Shown one piece after another: positions 8,574 through 16,721 of a DNA stretch of 26,217 nucleotides (its first letter is position 1; every line of letters starts with the position of its first letter). A model generated the notes under the pieces. It was not told the origin of the DNA. It made no database searches and worked only from the letters and a program-made list of their open reading frames with translations. The stretch is taken from assembly GCA_050014415.1 (NCBI GenBank), contig JBEKDJ010000021.1, forward strand, positions 1 through 26,217. Reading direction: 5' to 3'. Origin of the DNA: JBEKDJ01 sp050014415. GTDB lineage: Bacteria > Desulfobacterota > BSN033 > UBA1163. The translations under genes were made by a program, and so were the position numbers.

Positions 8574-8689
8574 GAGTAGACCGGGTTCTCCGACTGGTAC
8601 AGGTTGATGTTTGTCTTCTCTGTTGCCGCCTGGTTTCCCGGCGGTGCCACACGATCTCAACCATCCAACCGTTACTCCCGGACCCTCGC
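8574..8689 (-). ncRNA. Group II intron domain VI with an expanded terminal loop
   Basis: The 5' strand GAGGGTCCGGG (8687-8677) pairs with CCCGGTCTACTC (8585-8574), leaving one unpaired A at 8577 as the expected branch-point adenosine. Base pairs run GAG/CTC, bulged A, then GG/TC and CCGGG/CCCGG. Between the two strands lie about 91 nt where most introns have a loop of a few bases. The insert can itself fold, for example CCGCC/GGCGG around 8630-8645. Stem and branch site look intact. Confidence 0.7.
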
Positions 8690-8723
8690 AGAACCGGACG
8701 TGGTGTGTTACACCATCCGGCTC
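8690..8723 (-). ncRNA. Group II intron domain V
   Basis: The 34-nt element starts GAGCCGGATG, has a GTGTAACACAC hairpin tip and closes with CACGTCCGGTTCT. This is the classic two-helix domain V with a GNRA-like loop region and a 2-nt bulge. It overlaps the last codons of the reverse transcriptase (stop at 8708-8710). The catalytic AGC-type triad appears as GAGCC at the base. It is the strongest single evidence that this is a group II intron. Confidence 0.9.
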
Positions 8724-10046
8724 CCAGTTTGGGCCTTCCACGAAGGTTGGGGATAGAGGTTGTGAACAATCTGCACTCGGGGAAGCCAACGTGTAATTAC
8801 TGCCCAAAACGACGGCCACGTCATCGAACGACGCTGACTGCGCCGGTTGAGCCACTTGCACAGTAGCCGACAGGCAAGATATACGTATGCCCTCAGACTC
8901 TTCATATTGCCGCTGACTCCATAGTACTGGATGTGCCCCCGAAGATGATACCTCGTATACTCCATCATGATTCTGCCCCCTTCCACTCTTAGATTCCGTA
9001 GGCGCTGATTTAACAGCTTCAGCTTCTTACGAAAACGCTTCCCCTCCGTCTTCCGGCCTACCACGAATCTCCCGCGGCGGCTCAGGCTTACGAAGTGCGT
9101 GAATCCTAAGAAGTGAAAGGTCTCCGGTCGGCCTAATCCATCCCGATAGCATTCTTGTCTGGCTCTACTGCCAAATCGCAGTACCCGCGTTTTGCTGGGT
9201 TCAACCTTCAGGTCGAATGCGGCTAAGCGCTTCTCTAACTCCTGCACAAAACACCTCGCCTCTTCCTCATATTGGAAGCACGCAATGAAATCATCCGCGT
9301 AACGCACCAAATACGCCTTACCTCGGCATGATCTCTTAAACCGCCTTTCAAACCATAGGTCCAAAACATAATGAAGCTAAATGTTAGCAAGCACGGGCGA
9401 TACCAGTCCGCCTTGTGGCGTCCCTTCCTCACTCGCACTTACTACCCCATCCTCCATCACCCCCGCCTTGAGGAACCGCCTGATGATTCGGAGAAAGCAA
9501 GGATCGGCGATTCGATGCTCCAGGAACCGCATCAGATGGACGTGGCTAACATGATCGAAGAATCCTTTGATGTCCGCCTCCACCACCCACTGCGTACCCT
9601 CCCAGGTCACGATCTCCGCTACTCGCCTCAACGCATCATGAGCACTCCGGTCGGGCCGAAATCCATACGAACACTCACAGAACTCCGGCTCCCAGATCGC
9701 CTGCAGGATCTGGCTAAGCCTATCCTGCACCAATCTGTCCTCAAAGCTGGGAATCCCCAGCGGTCGGTATCGACCCTCCCCCCTTTGGTAGGTATACCCG
9801 CCTCACCGGTTTAGGCCGATAGCCCAAACTCCGAACTCGTCTGGATAACTCCTGAATCCGTTCTTCCAGACCCTCCCGATAGTCTGCTTTCCTCTCCCCA
9901 TCCACTCCGGGCGCCTTTCTCTCCTCCTGGCGCTCAAAACTGGATCGCAATCCCTCCGGATCAAAGAGCATCCCCATCAATGAGGTCAGTCGCTCTCCCC
10001 GAAGCTCTCGCACCTTCTGTGTCAAACGGGTCAGTTGTGTGGTCAT
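8708..10046 (-). pseudogene. ltrA: Group II intron reverse transcriptase/maturase, frameshifted and stopped
   Basis: Three pieces assemble into one maturase. The first (ATG 10046 following GGAAG) runs to RVYLPKGGG, with RT motif KAPGVDG. At about 9768-9775 one extra G in a run of G and A shifts the frame; the expected RYRPLGIPSFEDRLVQD appears in the next frame. The second piece carries YGFRPDRSAHDAL, the GFFDHV block and GTPQGGLVSPVLANI, then a TAG at 9377-9379 where Tyr is expected (LANIYLHYVLD). The third piece has the catalytic YADD (LVRYADDFIACF), the thumb/maturase domain X (HFLGFTHFVS) and ends IVHNLYPQPSW. No HNH endonuclease domain is seen. Each lesion could be a single-base event, recent decay or a sequencing error. 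Confidence 0.88.
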
Positions 10047-10617
10047 GGTTTCTTCCGCCCTGCGTCGGCCCATGTCTCCCTGACCTGTTCTCTCAAACCG
10101 GCACCCCTTTGCTCCGTCTGCATTACCAGACCTCATCGCTCTTATGGGTGCCTCCGACTTCCGACAGCCTCCCCCCTCTTCCCTGCTTCTTACACTTGTC
10201 CAAGGGTGCGCTTTCTTCTGCGCCGACTGTCGGATCTCCCTGGTTACCACGTAGTTTCCATGTGAAGCTCGACACGGCCTAAGACCCCGGGGCGGCCCCT
10301 TGCACTCGCCTCTCTCGCACAAAGGGCTGTTGCCTGCTGGCCCATAAACACCATCGGCCTCTCCCTTGACTGTCTTATCGGGAGTCAACACCTTCACGGT
10401 CAGCATGACCTGGCACCATTGCACCTCGCTTCCTCTCCTGCCTACGCATCAAGCACCCTGTTACCAGGGTACCTGCAAGGCTGGATTCCAGGCCCGTGGC
10501 TATCGGCTACCTGGATAGGCTTCCCACCTACAAGACTGCGCGGCCTTGCCAGGCCGCAACTTATGGATGACCTCAAAACTTCGCTGACAGGAATACTTTG
10601 TGGCAAATGCCTTACCC

Positions 10618-10755
10618 TCATTTCTCTCCTTGATTCTTCCCTTTTTTTGAAGTAGTTATGGATTGATAATGATGCTTAGCGAGTTGACCTGGAACGATAA
10701 TAAGTGCACCTTTGAAACCCTCAGTGGGGATGTACTCCTTGCCTGAGATAAGCAT
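10618..10755 (-). CDS. Short frame, probable C-terminal gene fragment
   Basis: From ATG 10755 to TGA 10618-10620 the 45-codon frame reads MLISGKEYIPTEGFKGALII then VPGQLAKHHYQSITTSKKGK and a basic end. The composition is convincingly protein-like, but there is no ribosome site before the ATG and I do not recognise the family. It lies on the 5' side of the intron on the same strand, so it may be what remains of a gene disrupted there. Its divergent neighbour at 10839 starts 80 nt away. Confidence 0.3.
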   Translation of the reverse strand: MLISGKEYIPTEGFKGALIIVPGQLAKHHYQSITTSKKGKNQGEK

Positions 10756-10838
10756 TAGGGCGGTTGCCCGGAGGCTCGGAGTGCCACGGTAGACCCTTCA
10801 CTGTATTATGGCGGCAGGTTTGGAGAAATAGCAGCATT

Positions 10839-10997
10839 ATGCCAGTGAAACAAAATGAATCTCAGCCCACTGTCTGGGAAATCATGATGGAATTTGCCAG
10901 AGAAACCGGACTCTCACCAGCAAGCAGTACACCGAGGCGCTACTTATGGACCGACGCATTCGCGGTCTGCAACCTTCTCGGCCTTTATCAGGAGACC
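10839..10997 (+). pseudogene. N-terminal fragment of a conserved protein (RRYLWTDAFAVCN family)
   Basis: ATG 10839 follows GGAGA and opens a frame reading MPVKQNESQPTVWEIMMEFA, then PRRYLWTDAFAVCNLLGLYQ and ET. I remember the PRRYLWTDAFAVCNFLGL block as the N-terminus of a much longer conserved bacterial protein, possibly a six-hairpin glycosidase-like fold, but I cannot name a function. After residue 53 the resemblance stops, and the frame simply runs antisense through the XRE regulator's last codons (stop at 11006). The breakpoint is therefore at about 10997. It is on the opposite strand to most of the window. Confidence 0.5.
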
Positions 10998-11005
10998 GCC
11001 CATGA

Positions 11006-11602
11006 TTATCTTTTTGACTTAACTGCAAACACTACTAAAGCCTTTGACGGTCTTTCGCTTACGCTTCTTCCAATGTGTGGTTTGCTTGAGTCAAAATAGC
11101 AGCAGTCACCTTCTTCAAGAATGTAGCTCTTACCATTGTAGACAAGTTCGGTCTTTCCCTCAAGCACAAAAAGCAACTCCTCCCCTTCATGGGCTCTGGG
11201 CTTCTCCGAGAATTCGGATGAAGAAGTGAGGATATAGGCACCCATTAATCTATCCTTCGTTCTGAAATTGATGGAATCGAATAGGCTATCGGCTACCGTG
11301 GAGGGAATAGTAACCCTCCGCCGTTCGTCGGCCCTCACGATAGCTGGAGCTTCCTCTTCCAGGAGTCCTTCTCCGCCGATAAAAGAAAAGACACTCACCC
11401 CAAGAGCATGGGCAATCGTTACCAACGTGCCTATCGTTGGCTCCCTTTTCATGTTCTCAATCTGCGACAGGTAACTTGTGGTAAACCCTGCCTTCTTCGC
11501 CAGAGCATTCAAACTCAACCCTTGCTGCCGTCTGAAGTATTTGATTCTGTCGGAAATGTCGCGAAAAACGTCCCTTATCTTTTGCTCTGGTCCATCCATC
11601 AT
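11006..11602 (-). CDS. XRE-family regulator with C-terminal cupin domain
   Basis: Residues about 15-70 form an XRE helix-turn-helix (LSLNALAKKAGFTTSYLSQI then EN, followed by TIGTLVTIAHALGVSVFSF); residues about 120-195 form a cupin barrel (HEGEELLFVLEGKTELVYNG, EEGDCCYFDSSKPH). This layout is typical of small-molecule-responsive repressors controlling catabolic genes. An in-frame ATG at 11623 exists, but GAGAGG sits just before the ATGATG at 11602/11599, so the shorter form is preferred. The region before it encodes MDGPE twice, an apparent 24-bp duplication of the start. It is the only regulator in the window and lies downstream of the catabolic cluster on the same strand, so it is the best candidate to control it (inference). 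Stop TAA. Confidence 0.88.
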   Translation of the reverse strand: MMDGPEQKIRDVFRDISDRIKYFRRQQGLSLNALAKKAGFTTSYLSQIENMKREPTIGTLVTIAHALGVSVFSFIGGEGLLEEEAPAIVRADERRRVTIPSTVADSLFDSINFRTKDRLMGAYILTSSSEFSEKPRAHEGEELLFVLEGKTELVYNGKSYILEEGDCCYFDSSKPHIGRSVSERPSKALVVFAVKSKR

Positions 11603-11664
11603 TTTCCTCTCTGGCCCATCCATGTGGCGGAAAGTCTACCTGATAGTTGCATAGAAAAGTCTCC

Positions 11665-11833
11665 AAAAGACGGTTGGGTGTGTTGGGAAACCTTTATAGC
11701 GGTACCTCTAAATGTATCGCAACTTCCGTTCCAAGTGTATGACAGAAGTCACCTATGGTGACGTCGCGTGTTGCCTAAAAAATATCTAAATAACCCGCTT
11801 GGTAAAGGTTGGAAGACATACCCAACCGCTTTT
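11665..11833. repeat. Long imperfect inverted repeat with central palindrome
   Basis: The arm 11665-11695 (AAAAGACGGTTGGGTGTGTT...) is complementary to 11803-11833 with few mismatches; each arm is about 30 nt. Midway is a perfect GTCACC-TAT-GGTGAC palindrome at 11748-11762. Together they could form a cruciform or a small non-autonomous element. The whole 11603-12088 gap upstream of the regulator has no gene I can support; an 8-bp pair CTATATTG/CAATATAG also occurs at 11914-11964. Confidence 0.55.
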
Positions 11834-12088
11834 CCAATGGAACGTTAGGGTCTACTGTTGCATAGTACGCATGTCAACATAGATGGTCTATCATCAAGAC
11901 TGTCAGGGCCGTACTATATTGCTTTGATTCTATGCGCTCTAATGTCCACCATAGCACAATATAGAATGACAATCCACCGCTTTGTTAATGGATAGGGTTA
12001 GCCCCTGTCGCCTTTTCTAGTTGCTACGGTAGTTTCAGGTCACATGAGCAAAACCACCACCCAGCCAACCGAGAAACACCGCCGACCC

Positions 12089-12841
12089 CTATTCGTAATA
12101 ATCCGGCGCGATCTTGAGCGTTCCCCACGAAACGGGATCGTGACCCGGTATGATCAACATGCCTTCCTGCCGCATGTGCTGAAGTTTTTCTACAGTCCGA
12201 ACAGCCATCTCACTGTTCCAATATATGCCGGGCAACGAGCTCTCCTCGAGCTGCACCCCCATTTGCACGGCATCACCCGCAAGGACTATCTTGCCGGATT
12301 TCGGGAGGGTCACGACCATGGACTGATGTCCGTCCGTATGCCCTCTCGTATCAAAGCAGACCAAAGAGCCGTCGAAGAAGACATCCACCTCCTCGTGGTC
12401 CCGGGGCTGGGTATACTTGTAGCTTCGCGTGTCCTTGTAATCATTGAACACATATCCCCCTTCAAGGCTCTCGGGCCACCACGCAGCCCGTAACCCCCGC
12501 TTCCGGACAATGAAGGTGACTTGGGGGAATAGGGTCATCCCTCCGCAGTGATCCAGGTGCATATGGGAGAGCACCACGTATTTCACGTCCTCCGGTTTGT
12601 AGCCCAACTTGATGAGCGACCCGTCCATCCGCTGCTCCGGTGTGGTCTCCGCATCTTTGAGCGTGGCCGGCGGCTAATGTCCGATTGTTGGAGCCGTGTG
12701 AAAGAGTACCAGTCCTTTCGGATGATCAGTGACAAACATCGGAATGGGAATGGTGACAGGTATTCCCACATTTCGCTTAGGGGTCAGGTGGCCCGTGTCG
12801 GGAACATGGACCTTCCCGCAATCAAGGATGAATAACTTCAT
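12089..12841 (-). pseudogene. Metallo-beta-lactamase-fold hydrolase (AHL-lactonase-like) with an in-frame amber codon
   Basis: Read through one TAG (codon 56, 12674-12676), the frame gives 250 residues from MKLFILDCGKVHVPDTGHLT to APDYYE. All metal ligands are intact: H93, H95, D97, H98 (SHMHLDHCGG), H168 (GHTDGH), D190 (LAGDAV) and H234 (PGHDP). The family includes N-acyl-homoserine lactonases (AttM/AiiA type) and other lactone or thioester hydrolases. Just before the stop the usual LFDTG is LFHTA, a further sign of decay. The internal ATG at 12628 would give a 179-residue protein that lacks the first strands. It lies 96 nt after the aldehyde oxidoreductase, as the last gene of the operon. 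Only a weak GAGTG ribosome site is seen. Stop TAG. Confidence 0.8.
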
Positions 12842-12937
12842 CAGTCACTCGTTTGGATATCCATCCTGTTGAGAGATCACGGCGTAGATCCGCCGGCCTG
12901 CTTTCATCTCATGCAGCCGTAACGGATTCCGCTTCTC

Positions 12938-14824
12938 TTATGGCATAACACCTTCCAATCCCAGCTCCGCAATCCTCTCCCGTTTTACCGCTCCCGTCTG
13001 GTAGTCGAAACCCATGGCATCATAGAACCGTTTCTTTAGGTCTTCCATATCAAGAGTCAGGTCCTTGAAGACGCCAACCTTGAAGGGTGGTTTGCCCTCT
13101 ATCCTCGGGGGCATAGTGAAGTCGCTAGGTTTGAATCCTTCTCGTACATTGAAGGCCTGCTGCAGTGTCGCGATTCGGTAACCCGCCTTTATGAACTCCT
13201 CCGGTGTCAAGTCCCAGCCGGTAACGGCGCTCGTAATGTCCATGAGAGGGAAGTTCAAGCCATCGACGGCGAACATGCAGGCGCCGGAGGCATTGATGAG
13301 GTGGCGAAAGCTGGCCAGAATGGCATGGGCCTCTCCCTTGCCCTCGGGGTTGTACTTGTCCATGGACTTGGGGAGCCCCAGACCGTAGAGGATGGGATCC
13401 TTCGGCCATGCCATCTCGACATCGTAGGTTCCGCCGCGGGTATGTCTTCCAGGACTAGCATCCGCCACGTAGGTCGCTCCCCAGCCGGGAGACTCGCGGG
13501 GGTCATGCATAGCGACCATCTCACCGCCGATGTGCATGGCGAACTGCTCTGCTCCTCTGCCGATCTTCGGCGCGGCAATCCGGGCCCCTTCAGCGAGGAT
13601 ATCACCTATCCCTTCGCGTCTGATCATCTTTTCCAGCACGGAAACGATAGCCTCTGAATTACCCCAGGTTAGCTCGATCCCGTCCGTATCCGACTTGGTC
13701 AGAATGCCATTCTCGTAGCACTCAATGGCAAAGGCGATCACCGCACCGGCGGAGATGGTGTCGAGTCCGTGGAGGTTACAGAGATCGTTCGCGTAGATGA
13801 TGGATTGCATGTCGTCGTTGAGGCACAGGGAGCCGAAGGCGGCGACCGTCTCATATTCCGGCTTGTGGCCATTGTGGACCGCATACGGTCCGCCGGGGAC
13901 ATTCATGATGGCACCGCAGGCTATGGGGCAGCCAAGGCAGGCATACTTCTTTGTCACGAACTTCTCCATGACCTCGTAGGCGAGATTGCCCCATTTCGGT
14001 TCCGGGAAATCCTCTATGTTATTCCCGGCCCAGTTCTTTATGGGGGCACCGTGCATCGCCAGGTGGGGGAGCATCGCACCCGGTGTTCCGCTGTAGCTCA
14101 GCACACTATACAGGGGGGAAGGTGAATCCTTGGCCTCCTGGAGCATTCTCTTGGTAAGGCCTTTCACCTTCTCACTGTCAAAGATTGCCGGCTTGTGAGA
14201 TCCCTTGCAGACAAGGGCCTTCAGGTTCTTTGAGCCCATCACTGCCCCAAGACCCGACCGGCCCGCAGCCCTGCCCGAATCGTTCATGATAGCCGCTATC
14301 CGGGAGAGCCTCTCGCCACCCATTCCAATGCATGCAACCTTCAGCTTCTGATCGCCATTCTCCGACCTGATCAGTGTCTCGGTCTCGGCGGCGTTCTTTC
14401 CCCAGAGGTGGTCGGCCTTTCTGAACTCCACCTTCTCGTCAGTGCAATAGAGATAGACGGGGGCATCGGCCTTTCCCTCGAAGAAAATGGCGTCATAGCC
14501 CGCTGCCTTGATTGCCGCAGCCATGTCGCCGCCACAGTTTGCATCTCCCCAGTACCCGGTAAGAGGGGACTTGCCCATGGTGGTGAACCGGCTTGTCGAG
14601 ACAACTCCCGATCCCGTCAGAGGGCCTGTCCCGATCCCCAGTATGTTGTCGGGGCCAAGGGGATCCGCGCCTGTCTTCATCCTCTCCATCAACACTCGCG
14701 CCCCCAGGCCGTACCCGCCGATGTAGCTCCTCGCCATCTCCTCGGTCAGTTCCTCTTCGCGGGTCTTCCTGTTCGTCAGGTCGACAAAGAGCAGCTTGCC
14801 CATATGTCCGTACCGAGCCTTCAT
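12938..14824 (-). CDS. aor: Aldehyde:ferredoxin oxidoreductase (tungsten-type)
   Basis: The 628-residue protein is full length for the AOR family, which oxidises aldehydes to carboxylic acids with ferredoxin, using a bis-pterin tungsten cofactor and one 4Fe-4S cluster. The N-terminal domain is typical (GKLLFVDLTN, IGGYGLGARVL, GIGTGPLTGSG, SRFTTMGKSPLTGYW). Cluster ligands are C296, C299 and C303 (ACLGCPIACG) and C516 (ASGACMF). GRAAGRSGLGAVMGSKNLKA at 185-204 is the pterin-contact block. The ATG has AGGAGG 7 nt upstream. It follows the ABM gene by 45 nt and fits an operon role of removing an aldehyde, possibly from the aldolase. The substrate is unknown; class II benzoyl-CoA reductase BamB is a relative, but its partner subunits are not here. 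Stop TAA. Confidence 0.93.
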   Translation of the reverse strand: MKARYGHMGKLLFVDLTNRKTREEELTEEMARSYIGGYGLGARVLMERMKTGADPLGPDNILGIGTGPLTGSGVVSTSRFTTMGKSPLTGYWGDANCGGDMAAAIKAAGYDAIFFEGKADAPVYLYCTDEKVEFRKADHLWGKNAAETETLIRSENGDQKLKVACIGMGGERLSRIAAIMNDSGRAAGRSGLGAVMGSKNLKALVCKGSHKPAIFDSEKVKGLTKRMLQEAKDSPSPLYSVLSYSGTPGAMLPHLAMHGAPIKNWAGNNIEDFPEPKWGNLAYEVMEKFVTKKYACLGCPIACGAIMNVPGGPYAVHNGHKPEYETVAAFGSLCLNDDMQSIIYANDLCNLHGLDTISAGAVIAFAIECYENGILTKSDTDGIELTWGNSEAIVSVLEKMIRREGIGDILAEGARIAAPKIGRGAEQFAMHIGGEMVAMHDPRESPGWGATYVADASPGRHTRGGTYDVEMAWPKDPILYGLGLPKSMDKYNPEGKGEAHAILASFRHLINASGACMFAVDGLNFPLMDITSAVTGWDLTPEEFIKAGYRIATLQQAFNVREGFKPSDFTMPPRIEGKPPFKVGVFKDLTLDMEDLKKRFYDAMGFDYQTGAVKRERIAELGLEGVMP

Positions 14825-14869
14825 TTGAAATCCTCCTGATGTGGTGTCAGTAGAACACTATGGATTACC

Positions 14870-15181
14870 TCACACTTCTTTCAGTATCTTAAGAGAGATC
14901 ATTTCTTCGACGACTCCCTTCTCTTTTTCCGCCTGTGCCTTCATGTGAGGCGTTTGCATGTGTGCTTGCAGTGCATCGACGCTCTCCCATTTTTCGATGA
15001 ACGTGACGACGTTCTTCTCCAGCTTCTGAGGTGGTACACCGGTTTCCTCGACGTCTGCCGTAAGAAGATACTGGTAGCACCCCTTCTCCTGGCGGACAGT
15101 GGGCGCGAGGGTGCTGAAAAGCTGCAGGAACTCGCCAAGTTTACCGTCTTTGATGCGTAGTGAAGCGATCACGTGGATCAT
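14870..15181 (-). CDS. ABM-domain protein (putative quinol monooxygenase family)
   Basis: The 103-residue protein is a single antibiotic-biosynthesis-monooxygenase (ABM, PF03992) ferredoxin-like barrel: it starts MIHVIASLRIKDGKLGEFLQ and carries the conserved block EKWESVDALQAHMQTPHMKA. Relatives include YgiN-type quinol monooxygenases, monomeric oxygenases without a cofactor, and small binding or isomerising proteins. In an apparently anaerobic pathway an oxygen-dependent role is doubtful, so it may bind or isomerise a quinone-like or enolisable intermediate (inference). AAGGAG lies about 7 nt before the ATG. It sits between the flavoprotein (63 nt) and the aldehyde oxidoreductase (45 nt), within the operon. 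Stop TGA. Confidence 0.85.
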   Translation of the reverse strand: MIHVIASLRIKDGKLGEFLQLFSTLAPTVRQEKGCYQYLLTADVEETGVPPQKLEKNVVTFIEKWESVDALQAHMQTPHMKAQAEKEKGVVEEMISLKILKEV

Positions 15182-15244
15182 ATCGTTCTCCTTTTGTCCA
15201 ACCCGGCTGATCGGAGCTGTGCGAGGTCCCGATTAGCTTTACGT

Positions 15245-16693
15245 TTACTTGCCCATGTACTTCAAGGCATTTCTTCCCGCAATCCGTCCCGAGTTCAGGG
15301 CAAATGCAGAGGACAGACCTGAGGACACCGCCATACAGTAGCTGTCTCCCCACATTCCTGCGGCGTCGAAGCCACCAGCATAGAGGCCGGGGATGACTCT
15401 GCCTTTCTTGTCCAGGACTTCCATATGGTCGTTGATGCGGATGCCACCCATGGTGCCTAGGAAAACCGTCCGGGCCTTGACGGCGTAAAACATAGGTCCC
15501 TTGAGGGGACGCAGGTATCTCTGGTCCTTTGCGAATAGATCGTCATGGCCCTTAGCACAAAATTTATTATACTCCTCAACCGTCGCTCTTAGAACAGTAA
15601 GCTCGACCCCTATCTTCTTGGCGAGTTCCTCTATGGAGTCCGCCATGAACACCTCTGTGCTGCCCCGCTCGACAGCGGCCGTAAACTCCTTATCGAAGTC
15701 GAGGGGCCGGGTCCCGGGGGGATTATCCATTCCTACGCTCTTGTGAATCCCATTCTCGAGAAGTCTTTGCTTGATGGAATCATCAAGGAGATGCCAGGTA
15801 AAGCCCTCCTTTTGCCGGGCGCTCGCATTCCCGATGGAGCTGTCGTAGAAGCCGATTCCTTCGTCGCAGAAGCGCATCCCCCGAGGGTTGACCCATAGAT
15901 CCGGTTGCGCCGCGGCAAGCTCTATGGCATTCTTCATGGCAAACTCGGCTCCCGCAGGACCCGCGGCGAATAGCTCAAGCAGCCCCATGCCTTCTTCGGC
16001 AGCACCCACTTCCCACGCCATACGGATGCCATCGCCTGTCTTGTCAACATTGCCTACGGGGAGCACGTTGACATCCAGATCGAAACCCGCGTATTTCTTG
16101 ATCCATTCCTTGTTGTTTGCGTAGCCGCCGCTCCCGATAATGACGGCCTTCGTCGCAACCTCGAACTCCTCGCCGTCCTGCTCGACAACGACGCCGGTGA
16201 TGCGATTCCCTTCTTTGAGAAGCCTTTTGACAGGCGTTCCCGACCTGACGTCGACATCCTTCTCCTTAACCCTCGTTGCGAGAACCTTGACGAGGGCCGC
16301 TCCGTGTCCCTTTATGTAATGATACGTCCGAGGGGCGTGAGGCAGGTTGATGGTCGCATCAACAAACTTAACGCCTTCCTCCTGCAGCCAGGCAATCATA
16401 TTCCCGGACTCATTGACGATGGCCCGCACCAAACGGGGATTTGCCCGCCAGTGGCTGTACTCCATGATGGCCTTAAATGCCTCATCCCGGCTGTACATGA
16501 TGTATCGTTGCCGCTGCATCTCGCTCTCCACGGCGAAGGTGCCTTCGAAGAAATTCGAGGTCCCGCCCAGGGAACGCTGCTTTTCAAATAGAATAACTCT
16601 TGCACCGCCTTCGACAGCCGTGAGGGCCGCTGCAAGGCCCGTGGCGCCGGAGCCGACGACCACGACGTCAGTTTCTGTGGGTACTACGCTCAT
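15245..16693 (-). CDS. FAD-dependent oxidoreductase (fumarate reductase/ketosteroid dehydrogenase-like)
   Basis: The 482-residue protein belongs to the FAD_binding_2 family. The N-terminal dinucleotide fold is clear: GSGATG at 14-19, ILFEK ending the second strand, and LGGTSN contacting FAD. The C-terminal signature includes TMGGIRINDHMEVLDKKGRV, IPGLYAGGFDAAGMWG and a closing GRIAGRNA helix. The family covers fumarate reductase, urocanate reductase and 3-ketosteroid dehydrogenases, which add or remove hydrogen across a C-C bond next to a carbonyl. No signal peptide or haem motif is seen, so it is cytosolic. GGGAGAAGAG precedes the ATG. It lies between the aldolase (187-nt structured gap) and the ABM gene. 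The substrate is unknown; unsaturation of an acyl or cyclic ketone intermediate would fit. Stop TAA. Confidence 0.88.
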   Translation of the reverse strand: MSVVPTETDVVVVGSGATGLAAALTAVEGGARVILFEKQRSLGGTSNFFEGTFAVESEMQRQRYIMYSRDEAFKAIMEYSHWRANPRLVRAIVNESGNMIAWLQEEGVKFVDATINLPHAPRTYHYIKGHGAALVKVLATRVKEKDVDVRSGTPVKRLLKEGNRITGVVVEQDGEEFEVATKAVIIGSGGYANNKEWIKKYAGFDLDVNVLPVGNVDKTGDGIRMAWEVGAAEEGMGLLELFAAGPAGAEFAMKNAIELAAAQPDLWVNPRGMRFCDEGIGFYDSSIGNASARQKEGFTWHLLDDSIKQRLLENGIHKSVGMDNPPGTRPLDFDKEFTAAVERGSTEVFMADSIEELAKKIGVELTVLRATVEEYNKFCAKGHDDLFAKDQRYLRPLKGPMFYAVKARTVFLGTMGGIRINDHMEVLDKKGRVIPGLYAGGFDAAGMWGDSYCMAVSSGLSSAFALNSGRIAGRNALKYMGK

Positions 16694-16721
16694 CTCTCTT
16701 CTCCCTCAATAGACGGATCGT

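Larger units (their letters stand above)
8570..10565 (-). mobile_element. Group II intron with degenerate ORF
   Basis: The reverse-strand order is: structured 5' region (about 10.1-10.57 kb, with hairpins such as GCGGCC/GGCCGC at 10540-10557), maturase/reverse-transcriptase reading frame, domain V (8690-8723) and domain VI (8574-8689). The 3' end is placed near 8570 because domain VI ends with a bulged A (8577) and an AC or AT dinucleotide follows. The 5' end is uncertain by tens of bases; no perfect GTGYG was found. The reverse transcriptase is broken, so mobility would need a helper protein. The intron lies between gene fragments, not inside a recognisable intact gene. The 200 nt on its 3' side (8370-8569) hold no gene I can name. 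Confidence 0.85.

Noticed and set aside
8454..8861. Minus-strand frame over the intron 3' end
   Set aside because: It overlaps domains V and VI of the group II intron, so it is structural RNA rather than coding.
11870..11877. TTGACA on the minus strand as promoter of the XRE-cupin gene
   Set aside because: The -10 position 17 nt on is TAGACC, a poor match, and it lies over 250 nt from the start.
2522..12676. In-frame TAG codons in three otherwise readable genes (2522, 9377, 12674), suggesting amber recoding
   Set aside because: TAG also ends apparently intact genes at natural C-termini (aldolase at 16881, the lactonase tails at 12089 and 25540), and the affected genes show further decay (truncation, a frameshift, altered motif). 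Pseudogenes are simpler.
12842..12937. Open frame after the aldehyde oxidoreductase stop (…RLHEMKAGRRIYAVISQQDG…), possibly a read-through extension or a small gene
   Set aside because: Only about 20-30 codons, no ribosome site and no family resemblance; the AOR C-terminus is already normal.
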